A stretch of DNA of 64,000 bases from positions 62,001 to 126,000 of the forward strand of contig CAWGUD010000016.1 of assembly GCA_963825685.1 (NCBI GenBank), given 5' to 3'. Source of the DNA: JAOUEA01 sp963825685. Lineage in GTDB: Bacteria > Actinomycetota > UBA4738 > HRBIN12. The notes beneath the pieces are model-generated. The model was not told where the DNA came from. It made no database searches and saw only the letters and a list, made by a program, of their open reading frames with translations. The first letter of the stretch is position 1; every line of letters starts with the position of its first letter. Below, in pieces: positions 1 to 8,772 of this stretch. The position numbers and the translations under genes were made by a program.

Positions 1-654
1 CGTGGTCGCGAGACGTGCGATCTCGTCACCGGTGTTCGGCTCGGGCACGCGCCGGTCCAGCTCCGCCGACGAGATCGCCGCGACCTCGCCACGGATCGCC
101 TCGACGGGGCGCAAGGCCCGCCCCGTGATCCACCACGTGACCGTCGCCACCACGAGCATGAGCAACGGCACACCGACCGCGAGCAGCGGCACGGCGGCGC
201 TGGTCGCCTCCTCGACATCGTCGAGGCTGCGGCCCACCATCACGGTGCGCCCGTCGTCGGCGGACGAGACGGCCGTCGCGACCACGAGGACGGGTCCGTC
301 CTCCAGCGGTGCCTCGTCGAGGACGATCTCGTCGCCTGGGAGCACGGAGGCGAGGGCGGGCTCATCGGTGACGTTCGCGCTCGACGCCGCGACCTGCCCG
401 TCGGGGAACAGCACCTGGACGAACTCATCGTCGGCCTCGCCCGACTCGAGATCCGGCTCGGCGCCGCGGCCGATCACGGCGGCGACCGCCGCGGCACGCC
501 CGAGCGCCGCATCGCGCACGTCGGACGTCAGCGACCGCCCGAGGAACACCACCATGGCGACCGAGGCGAGCACGAGGGCCAGTCCGACGACGAGGGTCGC
601 CGCCACGGTGGTGCGCACGCGCACGGAGCGCCACCGCCGGTTCCCGTCGCCCAT
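1..654 (-). CDS. Two-component sensor histidine kinase, N-terminal part (cut by left window edge)
   Basis: The minus strand is open from an ATG at 654 to the window edge (218 codons). It shows a cytoplasmic N-terminus rich in Arg, a first membrane segment (about residues 15-38), an extracytoplasmic loop of about 115 residues, a second membrane segment (about 155-178) and the start of a HAMP-like linker (RALRPVEAIRGEV onward). The dimerisation and ATPase domains lie outside the window. It starts 2 nt after the stop of the response regulator gene, so the two form an operon. Assignment as a kinase rests on this topology and on the partner gene; the catalytic part is not visible. Confidence 0.85.
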   Translation of the reverse strand, partial: MGDGNRRWRSVRVRTTVAATLVVGLALVLASVAMVVFLGRSLTSDVRDAALGRAAAVAAVIGRGAEPDLESGEADDEFVQVLFPDGQVAASSANVTDEPALASVLPGDEIVLDEAPLEDGPVLVVATAVSSADDGRTVMVGRSLDDVEEATSAAVPLLAVGVPLLMLVVATVTWWITGRALRPVEAIRGEVAAISSAELDRRVPEPNTGDEIARLATT

Positions 655-656
655 GC

Positions 657-1334
657 TCACCCGCCGTCCGCGGCGAGACGGTACCCCGCGCCACGGATCG
701 TCTCGATCGCGCCTCGGCCGAACGGACGGTCGAGCTTGTTCCGCAGGTGGCGCACGTAGACCTCGACGATGTTGAGATCGCCGTCGAAGCGATCGTCCCA
801 GACGTGGTCGAGGATCTCGGTCTTCGAGACGACCTCGCCCGATCGCCGGAGCAGGAACTCGAGCAGCGACGCCTCCCGGGCGGTCAGGACGACCTCCGTC
901 TCGCCGCGCCAGGCGCGGCGCGCGCCCGGATCGAACCGCAGATCCCCCGCTTCGAGCACCGACGGTCGCTCCGTCGCGCCGCGCCGGATCAGCGCCCGCA
1001 GTCGAGCGACCAGCGCGACGTAGGAGAAGGGCTTCGTGACGTAGTCGTCGGCCCCGGTGTCGAGCGCCTCCGCCTCGTCGTACTCACCGTCCTTCGCGGT
1101 GAGCATGAGGATCGGCGTCCAGACGTCCGCCTCACGCAGGGCCCCACAGACCCGATAGCCGTTCATCCCCGGAAGCATGATGTCGAGCACGATGGCGTCG
1201 TACGCGTGTTCGCGGGCCATGTGCAGGCCGTCGATGCCGTCGTGGGCGACGTCGGTGGCGAAGCCCTCGGCCTCGAGCCCCCTACGCAGTCCTTCGGCCA
1301 GGGTCCGTTCGTCCTCCACGACCAGCACCCGCAT
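657..1334 (-). CDS. OmpR/PhoB-family response regulator
   Basis: 225 aa. The N-terminal receiver domain has the acidic pair and phospho-acceptor Asp (VVEDE, then DIMLPG) and the conserved Lys in YVTKPF. The C-terminal winged helix ends with the typical YVRHLRNKLD and IRGAGYRLA motifs of the OmpR/PhoB class. The ATG at 1334 directly begins the MRVLVVEDE motif; longer in-frame extensions have no family similarity. It is the first gene of the operon with the sensor kinase, and the divergent spacer upstream carries 11-bp-spaced direct repeats that suit autoregulation. Confidence 0.95.
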   Translation of the reverse strand: MRVLVVEDERTLAEGLRRGLEAEGFATDVAHDGIDGLHMAREHAYDAIVLDIMLPGMNGYRVCGALREADVWTPILMLTAKDGEYDEAEALDTGADDYVTKPFSYVALVARLRALIRRGATERPSVLEAGDLRFDPGARRAWRGETEVVLTAREASLLEFLLRRSGEVVSKTEILDHVWDDRFDGDLNIVEVYVRHLRNKLDRPFGRGAIETIRGAGYRLAADGG

Positions 1335-1375
1335 GCGACACGCTCCTCGCGACGGTGCCATCTTCCCGCGTTCTC

Positions 1376-1424
1376 CTGAACCACGGCTGAAGCACCGCCG
1401 CCGTTCGTTCAGCGACGGGTCAGC
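1376..1424. promoter_or_regulatory. Paired 11-bp direct repeats, likely response-regulator boxes
   Basis: Between the divergent regulator gene and the secreted-protein gene, CTGAA occurs at 1376-1380 and 1387-1391 (start to start 11 bp). On the opposite strand CTGAA (1412-1408) and CTGAC (1423-1419) repeat with the same 11-bp period. One-turn-spaced direct repeats are the usual binding arrangement for OmpR/PhoB regulators. I infer that the adjacent regulator binds here and controls both directions. Confidence 0.55.
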
Positions 1425-1470
1425 CCCCGGGTCGCACGATCGCGGCGTCTGCGAACGGAAGGAGTGAGTC

Positions 1471-2214
1471 ATGGCACGTCGAACGAGGTACGGGGCTCCG
1501 CCGATCCTGATCCTGATCGCGTCGTTCACGGTCTCGATGCTCGCGGGGTCCAGTGGGGACGCCGGCGCAGGCGCGGGACCCGGGGCGCCGCCGGACCCGG
1601 CAGACTTCGATGACCCGCTCCCCAACGAGTACTTCCCGCTCGAGCCCGGATGGGCGGCCACGCTGCGCGGCACCGAGGACGGCGAACGACTCGTCGAGCG
1701 CGTCGTCGTGACCGATCGCACGAAGGTGATCCAGGGCATCACGACGACCGTGATCCGCGACGTGATCCGTCACAGGGGCGTGCTCGTCGAGAAGACCGAC
1801 GACTGGTACGCGGCCGACGACACCGGCACCGTGTGGTACTTCGGCGAAGAGACCGCGGAGTACGACGACGAGGGTGACGTGATCAGCACCGACGGCTCGT
1901 GGGAGGCCGGCGTCGACGGGGCCGTCGCCGGGGTCATCATGCCCGCCGACCCGAGGCCCACCGATGCCTACCGCCAGGAGTACGACAAGGGCGAGGCCGA
2001 GGATCAGGGGTGGGTCGTGGAGCGCGGCATCTCGCTACGCGTCCCTTACGGCCGGGTCGACCACGCGGTGCGCACGTTCGAGTGGAGCCGCACCGAGCCA
2101 GACGTCATGGTCGGCAAGCTCTTCGCGCCCGGACTCGGCATCGTGCTCGAGTACACGCTCGCGGGCGGGAACGAGACGCTCGAGCTCGTGCGCGTGAACG
2201 AGCCGGCGACCTAG
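1471..2214 (+). CDS. Secreted protein of unknown function
   Basis: 247 aa with a cleavable-looking signal segment (about residues 10-27, ending near the AGSSGDAGAG linker), then a Pro/Ala/Gly-rich linker and a mainly beta-type domain beginning NEYFPLEPGW. No cysteine and no catalytic motif was recognised. A GGAAGGAG ribosome site precedes the ATG. It is divergent from the OmpR-type regulator and shares the spacer with its candidate binding boxes, so it may be a target of that two-component system. Its last 4 nt overlap the stop of the converging SnoaL-like gene. Confidence 0.75.
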   Translation: MARRTRYGAPPILILIASFTVSMLAGSSGDAGAGAGPGAPPDPADFDDPLPNEYFPLEPGWAATLRGTEDGERLVERVVVTDRTKVIQGITTTVIRDVIRHRGVLVEKTDDWYAADDTGTVWYFGEETAEYDDEGDVISTDGSWEAGVDGAVAGVIMPADPRPTDAYRQEYDKGEAEDQGWVVERGISLRVPYGRVDHAVRTFEWSRTEPDVMVGKLFAPGLGIVLEYTLAGGNETLELVRVNEPAT

Positions 2215-2609
2215 GCGAACTCGTCGAAGATCGGGTCGGCGACGGCGTCGTTCTCCGCGAGCCCCCACACCTCGGTGACCTTGCCGTCGGCGATGTGGAA
2301 GACGTTCACGTAGTTGTACTCGGCGCTCTTGCCGCTCGGTGCGGTGACGACGGCGGTGCCGAGCACGACGGTGTGGTCGTCGTTGCCGATCACGTCGTGC
2401 ACGTCGGCCTTCATCGCTCCGGGGTCCGACATCGCCGCCATCGACGCCCGCACGGCGTCCTTGCCGCGGGTGACCCCAGCGGCCTTGCTGTTGCCGCCGG
2501 TGTGCCACACGATGTCGTCAGACGTGTGGTCCTCGATCCACTGCATGTCGCCCCGATCCATCGCGGCGAACATGTCACGCACGAGCGTGACGTTGGGGTG
2601 CTCCTGCAT
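2211..2609 (-). CDS. SnoaL/NTF2-like protein (ketosteroid-isomerase fold)
   Basis: 132 aa. The pattern (VTLVRDMFAAMDRGDM near the start, WIEDHTSDDIVWHTGG, later NVFHIADGKVTEVW) is that of the SnoaL-like branch of the NTF2 fold, small cone-shaped barrels that bind or isomerise hydrophobic small molecules, or act as accessory proteins. No firm substrate can be given. The ATG at 2609 follows an AAGGGAG ribosome site. It converges on the secreted-protein gene with a shared CTAG stop. Confidence 0.8.
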   Translation of the reverse strand: MQEHPNVTLVRDMFAAMDRGDMQWIEDHTSDDIVWHTGGNSKAAGVTRGKDAVRASMAAMSDPGAMKADVHDVIGNDDHTVVLGTAVVTAPSGKSAEYNYVNVFHIADGKVTEVWGLAENDAVADPIFDEFA

Positions 2610-2730
2610 CGCGGCTCCCTTCCTCGATGGGAGGGCGGGCTCCCCCCGGCCGGCCGAACCGTTCCAGCGTCGCACCGACGGCGGAACCGCGCAACCCGGG
2701 CCCTGCCGAGCCCGAGCCGCCGCTTCCCGG

Positions 2731-2736
2731 TAGGGT
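2731..2736 (+). promoter_or_regulatory. -10 hexamer TAGGGT, leaderless type
   Basis: TAGGGT lies 6 nt before the GTG start at 2743 and there is no ribosome-binding site, as expected for a transcript beginning at the start codon. Confidence 0.5.
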
Positions 2737-2742
2737 CGAGTC

Positions 2743-3420
2743 GTGGCCGGGCCGGCGTTCCTCTTCGATCTCGACGGCACGCTGATGGACAGCGTGTACC
2801 ACCACGTGCTCGCGTGGCAGGCAGCGCTGGCCCGCGACGGCATCCACCTCTCGGTGTGGCGCATCCATCGGCGCATCGGCATGAGCGGCGGGTTGCTCGC
2901 CAACGCGATGCTGCGCGAGATCGGGCGCCCGGTCACCGCCGAGGACGCCGATCGACTGCGCCGGTATCACGCGGAGGCCTACGCCCAGCACCTCGACCAG
3001 GTGCGCCCGTTGCCCGGCGCCGTCGAGCTGCTCGCCCGACTGACCGAGCTCGACGTGCCGTGGTCGATCGCCACGAGCGGATACATCGAGAGCGCCGCGC
3101 CGATGATCGAGATGCTGGGCGTGCCCGACGGCGTGCCCGTCGTCACCCGCGATCAGGTGGCGCACGCGAAGCCCGATCCCGACCTGTTCCTCGCGGCGGC
3201 CGAGCGGCTCGGCGCCGACATCGAGGACTCGGTCGTCGTGGGCGACAGCGTGTGGGATCTGCTGGCGGCTCGTCGCGCCCGCGCGCTGGGGGTCGGCCTG
3301 CTCTCGGGGGGCTACGGCGAGGACGAGCTCGCCCGGGCGGGCGCGTACCGCGTGTACCAGGACCCGGCGGACCTGCTCGCCCACCTCGACGAGGTGGGCG
3401 TGCGCTCGCCCGGCGCGTAG
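2743..3420 (+). CDS. HAD-superfamily phosphatase (phosphoglycolate/beta-phosphoglucomutase-like)
   Basis: 225 aa. All four HAD motifs are visible: nucleophile motif FDLDGTL near residue 7, motif II Ser/Thr in IATSGY, motif III Lys in AHAKPDPD, motif IV acidic pair in VVGDSVWD. The cap insertion between motifs I and II is helical, giving the C1-cap subfamily of phosphoglycolate phosphatase and beta-phosphoglucomutase. Substrate unknown. The GTG start is preceded by a -10-like hexamer rather than a ribosome site. The gene ends inside a perfect hairpin. Confidence 0.88.
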   Translation: MAGPAFLFDLDGTLMDSVYHHVLAWQAALARDGIHLSVWRIHRRIGMSGGLLANAMLREIGRPVTAEDADRLRRYHAEAYAQHLDQVRPLPGAVELLARLTELDVPWSIATSGYIESAAPMIEMLGVPDGVPVVTRDQVAHAKPDPDLFLAAAERLGADIEDSVVVGDSVWDLLAARRARALGVGLLSGGYGEDELARAGAYRVYQDPADLLAHLDEVGVRSPGA

Positions 3421-3434
3421 CGCCGGGCGAGCGC
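3402..3434. terminator. Perfect 14-bp hairpin between converging genes
   Basis: The arms 3402-3415 and 3421-3434 are perfectly complementary (GCGCTCGCCCGGCG) around a 5-nt loop that contains the stop codon of the HAD gene. There is no T tract, so it fits a GC-rich, possibly bidirectional terminator between the HAD gene and the converging ABC permease gene. Confidence 0.7.
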
Positions 3435-3455
3435 GGTGAGCGAGACCGTCGTGGG

Positions 3456-4196
3456 TCACGCGATGTCGCGCCGGGCCAGCGCGCGGGTCCCGGCTCCGAG
3501 CGAGAGCGCCGCCCACCCGCCGAGCAGCGCCGCTCCCACCGCCGGCGCCACCACCGACATGTCGGCCGGGAGGATCCCCAGCACCGACGTGCTCGCGTGC
3601 GCAGGCAGGAACCTCGAGACCCCCGGCGCGAGCATCTCGATGATGCTCTCGCCGATCAGCATCCACAGGATCGAGCCCACGATCGCCGCGACCTGATGCG
3701 GGACCGTCAGCCCCAGCCCCAACCCGATCGCGGACCAGAGCACGCAGATCGCGACGGCCTTGCCGACCAGGATCGCCAACGCCGCCAGGCTCACCGTGAC
3801 GGCCACGCCGTCGGCCGCGAGCAGGGCGAGCGAGACGCCCGCCACCGCGACGGTGCCGGCCAGCGCGAACACCACGGCCGCCGCTGCGAGGACCACGGCC
3901 TTCGCCGCCACCACCCGTCGACGGCGAGGGGTCGCCAGCAGCGTCGGCACGATCGCGCCGTGCCGCGCCTCGTCGGTGTAGGAACGGATGCCGAGCACGA
4001 CCACGAAGATCGGCACGATCGCCATCATCTCCGCGAAGCCGGGCAGGGTCGTCAGCGCCACCGAGGTCCCGAACGCACCGGTCGAGACCATCCCCCACGC
4101 GGCGATGCTCGCCAGCGCCACGGCCCCGGCGAGCAGGCCCCACACGCTGCGGGTGGTGCGCAGCTTCCGTACCTCGGCCCTGATCTGATCCTTCAT
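3456..4196 (-). CDS. ABC-2 type transporter permease
   Basis: 246 aa, about six hydrophobic segments, beginning with the cytoplasmic stretch KLRTTRSVWG typical of ABC-2 permeases partnered with CcmA/DrrA-type ATPases, and an amphipathic DEARHGAIVPTLLATPRRRR segment after the second span. Its ATG overlaps the ATPase stop by 4 nt (ATGA). With the kinase and LuxR regulator upstream it forms a common actinobacterial kinase-regulator-exporter set, often used for antibiotic, peptide or lipid export. The substrate is unknown. Confidence 0.88.
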   Translation of the reverse strand: MKDQIRAEVRKLRTTRSVWGLLAGAVALASIAAWGMVSTGAFGTSVALTTLPGFAEMMAIVPIFVVVLGIRSYTDEARHGAIVPTLLATPRRRRVVAAKAVVLAAAAVVFALAGTVAVAGVSLALLAADGVAVTVSLAALAILVGKAVAICVLWSAIGLGLGLTVPHQVAAIVGSILWMLIGESIIEMLAPGVSRFLPAHASTSVLGILPADMSVVAPAVGAALLGGWAALSLGAGTRALARRDIA

Positions 4197-5143
4197 CGTT
4201 CCGCTCCTTCCGTGAGCTCGAGGAAGGCTTCCTCGAGGGTGGTCTCGCGGGGCGCGAGCTCGCTGAGCGCCACCCCCGCGTGCAGCGCGATCTCGCCGAC
4301 GAGGTCGGCGGGCGCGTCGGCGACGAGGTATCCCTCGTCGTCGCTGCGCGGCTCGAGCCCGGCGGCGATCAGCGCGCGACCGAGCCCCTCGTGGTCGGGT
4401 GAGACGACCCGCAGCGACGACCGTCCTCCGGTGAGCTCGGCGATCGATCCCTGGCGGACGAGCCGGCCGTGGTCGATCACGATGACGTCGTCGGCCATCT
4501 GCGCCATCTCAGAGAGCAGGTGGCTCGAGACGAACACCGCGTTGCCGCGGCCGGCGAACCACCGCAGGAACTCGCGGAGCCACCTGATGCCCTGCGGATC
4601 CAGGCCGTTCGCGGGCTCGTCGAGCACGAGCACCCGCGGGTCGCCGAGCAGCGCCGCCGCGAGCGCCAGCCGCTGACGCATGCCGAGCGAGTAGCCGCCG
4701 GCCTTGCGATCGGCCGCGCCCTCGAGATCGACGATCTCGAGCACCTCGTCGACCTTCCCGTCGGGCACACCCGAGGCGGCCGCGAGCACCCGCAGGTGAT
4801 TCCTGCCGGTCCGCAACGGATGGAAGCTCTGGACCTCGAGCACGGCGCCGACCGCCGTCGCGGGACGGTCGAGGCTCGCGTACGGCAGGCCCAGCACGGT
4901 GGCCGTCCCCGCCGTGGGATGCACGAGCCCGAGCACCATGCGCATCGATGTGCTCTTGCCGGCCCCGTTCGGTCCCAGGAAGCCCGTCACGAGCCCCGGT
5001 CGGACCTCGAAGCTGAGGTCCTCGACGGCGGTCACGGCGCCGAAACGCTTCGTGAGGCCTCGAGCCACGATCGCGGGCGAGGCGATCGGCTCGGTCGCAT
5101 CGGCCGCTGCCGCCGAGCCCGTCTGGTTGGTGGTGGTGAGCAT
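4193..5143 (-). CDS. ABC transporter ATP-binding protein (DrrA/CcmA type)
   Basis: 316 aa. Walker A GPNGAGKST, signature YSLGMRQRLALA, Walker B VLVLDEPANGLDP, switch His in SSHLLSEM. The roughly 90-residue C-terminal extension after the ATPase core is typical of DrrA-like exporters. An Ala/Thr-rich N-terminal tail of about 25 residues precedes the domain, so a later start cannot be excluded. It is translationally coupled to the permease gene downstream. Confidence 0.92.
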   Translation of the reverse strand: MLTTTNQTGSAAAADATEPIASPAIVARGLTKRFGAVTAVEDLSFEVRPGLVTGFLGPNGAGKSTSMRMVLGLVHPTAGTATVLGLPYASLDRPATAVGAVLEVQSFHPLRTGRNHLRVLAAASGVPDGKVDEVLEIVDLEGAADRKAGGYSLGMRQRLALAAALLGDPRVLVLDEPANGLDPQGIRWLREFLRWFAGRGNAVFVSSHLLSEMAQMADDVIVIDHGRLVRQGSIAELTGGRSSLRVVSPDHEGLGRALIAAGLEPRSDDEGYLVADAPADLVGEIALHAGVALSELAPRETTLEEAFLELTEGAER

Positions 5144-5258
5144 CGCGTTCCCTCCTTCGTGCGGGAGCTGTTCCCGACGAGGTCCACGCTAGGAGCGGCG
5201 CGCTCGGGCGGCGTCGGCCGCAGGTACCGACCTCGGGTCCTCCCGTGGGATGACGCGG

Positions 5259-5927
5259 TCAGGCGCCGGGCTGCACGAGGCCGGACTCGTACGCGAGGAC
5301 CACGGCCTGGGCACGGTCTCGCAGGTGCAGCTTGTGCAGCACGCGGCCCACGTGGGTCTTCACCGTCGTCTCGGCGACGAACAGCTCACCGGCGATCTCG
5401 GCGTTCGACAGCCCGCGTGCCATCAGCACGAGCACCTCACGCTCACGCTCGGTGAGCTCGTCGAGCCCCCGCGGCACAGCCGGGGAGGCCGGCCGATGTG
5501 CGAATTCCTCGATCAGCCGACGGGTCACGGTCGGCGCGAGCAGCGCGTCGCCGGCCGCGACCACCCGGACCGCCTGCACGAGCTCCTCCGGCGGACGGTC
5601 CTTCAACAGGAAGCCGCTCGCCCCCGCCCGCAGCGCGTCGTAGACGTACTCGTCGAGGTCGAACGTGGTGAGCATCAGCACCCTGGCCGCGTCGTCGAGC
5701 TCCGTGATGCGACGCGTGGCCTCGATGCCGTCCATCGACGGCATGCGCACGTCCATCACCACCACATCGGGATGCCAGCGCTCGAACCCCCGGACGGCAT
5801 CGGCGCCGTCGATCGCCTCGCCCACCACCTCGAGATCGGGCTCGGCCTCGAGGATCATGCGGAACCCCCCGCGCATCAGCGCCTGATCGTCGGCGATCAC
5901 CACCCGGATCGTCGCGCCGTCGCTCAC
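5259..5927 (-). CDS. NarL/LuxR-family response regulator
   Basis: 222 aa. Receiver domain with IADDQALMRGG, phospho-acceptor in VVVMDVRMPSMDG and Lys in FLLKDRPPEEL, followed by a LuxR helix-turn-helix (ELTEREREVLVLMARGLSN, ETTVKTHVGRVLHKL). The GTG start at 5927 overlaps the kinase stop (GTGA), giving the coupled kinase-regulator order. It probably controls the ABC exporter encoded just downstream. Confidence 0.94.
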   Translation of the reverse strand: MSDGATIRVVIADDQALMRGGFRMILEAEPDLEVVGEAIDGADAVRGFERWHPDVVVMDVRMPSMDGIEATRRITELDDAARVLMLTTFDLDEYVYDALRAGASGFLLKDRPPEELVQAVRVVAAGDALLAPTVTRRLIEEFAHRPASPAVPRGLDELTEREREVLVLMARGLSNAEIAGELFVAETTVKTHVGRVLHKLHLRDRAQAVVLAYESGLVQPGA

Positions 5928-7120
5928 GCGGTGGGTCCTCCCTCGTACGGCACGTGGGCGTGCACCGTGAATCCTCCGCCCTGACGAGGCCCCGTGCGGA
6001 TCGTGCCGCCGTAGAGCGCGACCCGTTCGCGCATGCCGAGCAGGCCCAGCCCGCCGTCCGTCGCCACGAACGGCCCTCGGCCGTCGTCGGACACCTCGAC
6101 ATCGAGCGCCGCATCGCCCCACCGCAGCAGCACCCTCGCGCTCGCCGGTCCCGCGTGCTTCATCACGTTCGTGAGCGCCTCCTGCACGATGCGGTAGGCG
6201 ACGAGGTCGAGCCCGGTCGGGAGCGGCCTCGGCTCGCCCTCGGTCACGGCCTCGACGGGCACGCCCGCGCCACGGACCGTCTCGAGCAGGGACTCGAGCT
6301 GGCCGAGTCCCGGCTGCGGCGCGCGGTCGGCGTCGACCCCATCGGCCTTCAGGATGCCGATCAACCGGCGCATCTCGGTCAAGCCGTCACGGCCGGTGGA
6401 TTCGATCCGGCCGATCGCCGCCCTCGCCGCCGCGGGATCGTCGTCGAGCACGCTCCGGGCCGCGCCCGCCTGCACCACCATCACGCTCATCGCGTGGGCG
6501 ACCACGTCGTGCAGCTCCCGGGCGATGCGAGCCCGTTCCTCCGCGACCGCGTCGCGGGCCGCTCGCTCGCGGTCCACGTCGATGCGCCGTCGCCGGTTGA
6601 AGCCGATCCTGCCGAAGAGCATCGGCAGGCCCGCCGCGAACGTCGCGCTGATCAGGACCTCGACCCAGTTCGTGCCGGGGTAGGCGACGACGAGGGCGGT
6701 CACGGTTCCGACGATCGAGATCGGCAGGGACAGCCGGACGAATCGCTCGCGGTCGACGTGAGCCGCGGCCGTGTACGTGGCGAGCGCGACGGGGAACACC
6801 AGGTCGAAGGCTCCGTTCACGAAGGCGAGCGCGATCGACGCACCGGACACCGCGACGAGCACGGCGATCGGCCACCGGCGCCGCACCGCCAAGACCGCCG
6901 AACCCCCCACCAGGAGCAGGTACGCCTCCGGACCGACGGGACCGCGCGCCGGGTCGCCGGAGGCGTGCTCGCCGATCACCGCGCCGACCACCGACCCGAT
7001 CGCGATCGCCGCCGCGAGCAGCGAATCCCAGATCAGCGGGTCGACCCGCCGCAGGCGCTCCCAGAAGGTGATCCGTTCCACGCCACGACGGTAGCCCGCT
7101 GCGGCGGGCTCCGGCGTCAT
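5924..7120 (-). CDS. Histidine kinase, HisKA_3 (NarX/DesK-like) type
   Basis: 398 aa. Four to six membrane segments in the first about 170 residues, then the HisKA_3 phospho-acceptor motif ERARIARELHDVVAHAMS with the active His, and a GHKL ATPase domain (EALTNVMKHA as N box, SDDGRG as G1, GGLGLLGMRERV as G2). The ATG at 7120 overlaps the preceding gene (ATGA); a GTG at residue 14 (VERITFWERL) is an alternative start. Partner of the overlapping LuxR-type regulator. Confidence 0.93.
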   Translation of the reverse strand: MTPEPAAAGYRRGVERITFWERLRRVDPLIWDSLLAAAIAIGSVVGAVIGEHASGDPARGPVGPEAYLLLVGGSAVLAVRRRWPIAVLVAVSGASIALAFVNGAFDLVFPVALATYTAAAHVDRERFVRLSLPISIVGTVTALVVAYPGTNWVEVLISATFAAGLPMLFGRIGFNRRRRIDVDRERAARDAVAEERARIARELHDVVAHAMSVMVVQAGAARSVLDDDPAAARAAIGRIESTGRDGLTEMRRLIGILKADGVDADRAPQPGLGQLESLLETVRGAGVPVEAVTEGEPRPLPTGLDLVAYRIVQEALTNVMKHAGPASARVLLRWGDAALDVEVSDDGRGPFVATDGGLGLLGMRERVALYGGTIRTGPRQGGGFTVHAHVPYEGGPTA

Positions 7121-8772
7121 CCTCCGGGAGGACGCGGGACACCCTCCTCGATCGAGTCGAGGTACCGATGCACCGATCCGATCGCGACCGAGCCCTCTCC
7201 GACGGCCGACGCGACCCGTTTGACCGCTCCGTGTCGCACGTCACCGACCGCGAAGACACCGGGCACGCTGGTCTCGAGCCCGGCGCGCCCTGCACCGGCA
7301 TCCGCACCCGTGAGGATCGATCCCCATCGGTCCCTGAGCACGGCGTCGGGGAGCCAGCTCGTGCGGGGCTCCGCTCCGATCAGGATGAAGACGGCTGCCA
7401 CCGACAGCACGCTGAGCTCTCCGGAGACGACGTCGCGGACATCGAGACCCTCGAGACGACGATCCCCACGGCCGCCGGCCACTTCCGCTCCGTATCGGAT
7501 CTCGATGTTCGACGCGCGCGCGAGCGCCGTGATCAGGTACTCCGACATGCTCTCCGCGAGCGACGCACCACGGACGAGGATCGTCACCCGGCGTGCGTGC
7601 GATGCGAGATACAGAGCTGCCTGCCCCGCAGAGTTGCCACCACCGACGACGGCGACATCGACGCCGGCGAGTCCCGCGGCCTCCGACGTCGCGGCCCCGT
7701 AGTAGACGCCTGCCCCCTGGAACCGCGCCAGGTCAGGGAGCATGCGATAGGCGACCCCGCTCGCGATGACGACGGCACGGGCCTCGATCTCGCTGCCGTC
7801 CGCGAGCACGATGGTCCTCCGATCGCCGTCGATCGCCAGGTCGACGGCGTCGAGTCCGTAGACGAACTCTGCGCCGAAGAGCCATGCCTGCTCGTACGCG
7901 CGCTGCGCGAGCTCGGCCCCGCTCACCCCACGTGGGAAGCCCAGGTAGTTGCGGATCAGGGAGCTCGTGCCGGCCTGGCCACCGATCGAATGACGTTCGA
8001 CGACGGCGGTCCGCAGTCCCTCCGACGCCGCGTAGACGGCGGCGGCGAGACCGGCGGGGCCAGCCCCGACGATCGCGACGTCGAACAGGCCGCTCGGAGC
8101 GCTCGTGGCGAGGCCGAAGGCTGCCCCCAGCTCCGCCCCCGTCGGCTGCACGAGCGCCCGCCCGTCGCGCAGCACCACGACCGGCGTTCGGTCGTCGTCG
8201 ACGCCGGCGTCGGCCAGGATCGCCTCCGCATCGGGTGAGCCGACCTCGTAGGACCCGTACGGGATGCTGTTGCGGGTGAGCAGTTCGCGCATCGTCGAGG
8301 TCGCAGGGTCCCACTGGCTCCCGATCAGGCGGACGATCTCGTAGGGCGGTCGGTTCGCCCTGCTCCAATCGGCGAGGAACTCCGAGATCGCTCGGTGGAA
8401 CGACTCATCGGGGGCCTGCCAGGGGCGTGCCGCCCAGTAGTCGATGTCGCCCATCGCGGCACCCCGGAGCAGCACATCCGTCGCGGAGCGGTCCCCCCAA
8501 TCCACGGAGATGCACCGCCTCGCGAGCGGGAAGAGCGACCGAGACGCTGCCAGCACGTCGAGCGCTCGCGCATGCTCCGGCGCACCGGCGATCACCAGCA
8601 CGACCTCCGATCCCTCGAGACGTCGAAGTGTCGACGCGGCCTCATCGATCGAGTCCACGATCACCTCGTAGTCGGTGCCGTACCGCTTGCGCAGCTCGAC
8701 CTCGATCCGACCACGCGCCGGCGGATCTTCCTCGAAGGCGAGGATCACCGGTTGAGGACGCTCGCCGCTCAC
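7117..8772 (-). CDS. Response-regulator-like / thioredoxin-reductase-like flavoprotein without the CxxC pair
   Basis: 551 aa. Residues about 1-130 resemble a receiver domain but lack a clear phospho-acceptor pocket; about 140-215 look like a glutaredoxin-type fold; the rest is a two-dinucleotide-fold reductase with FAD motif VGAGPAGLAAAVYAASEGL, the SIGGQAGTSSLIRNYLGFP loop, NADPH motif VVGGGNSAGQAALYLA and C-terminal FAVGDVRHGAVKRVASAVGEG. The redox-active CxxC of thioredoxin reductase is replaced by GVYYGAA, so it cannot reduce thioredoxin in the classical way. This resembles the known fused response regulator/thioredoxin-disulfide reductase group. Its GTG start overlaps nothing identified; the kinase gene follows with a 4-nt overlap. 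Confidence 0.85.
   Translation of the reverse strand: MSGERPQPVILAFEEDPPARGRIEVELRKRYGTDYEVIVDSIDEAASTLRRLEGSEVVLVIAGAPEHARALDVLAASRSLFPLARRCISVDWGDRSATDVLLRGAAMGDIDYWAARPWQAPDESFHRAISEFLADWSRANRPPYEIVRLIGSQWDPATSTMRELLTRNSIPYGSYEVGSPDAEAILADAGVDDDRTPVVVLRDGRALVQPTGAELGAAFGLATSAPSGLFDVAIVGAGPAGLAAAVYAASEGLRTAVVERHSIGGQAGTSSLIRNYLGFPRGVSGAELAQRAYEQAWLFGAEFVYGLDAVDLAIDGDRRTIVLADGSEIEARAVVIASGVAYRMLPDLARFQGAGVYYGAATSEAAGLAGVDVAVVGGGNSAGQAALYLASHARRVTILVRGASLAESMSEYLITALARASNIEIRYGAEVAGGRGDRRLEGLDVRDVVSGELSVLSVAAVFILIGAEPRTSWLPDAVLRDRWGSILTGADAGAGRAGLETSVPGVFAVGDVRHGAVKRVASAVGEGSVAIGSVHRYLDSIEEGVPRPPGG

Noticed and set aside
1..775. Plus-strand 257-codon reading frame at the left edge
   Set aside because: Antisense to the two-component genes, low-complexity Ser/Thr/Arg; the minus strand shows membrane segments and a HAMP-like linker in the correct frame.
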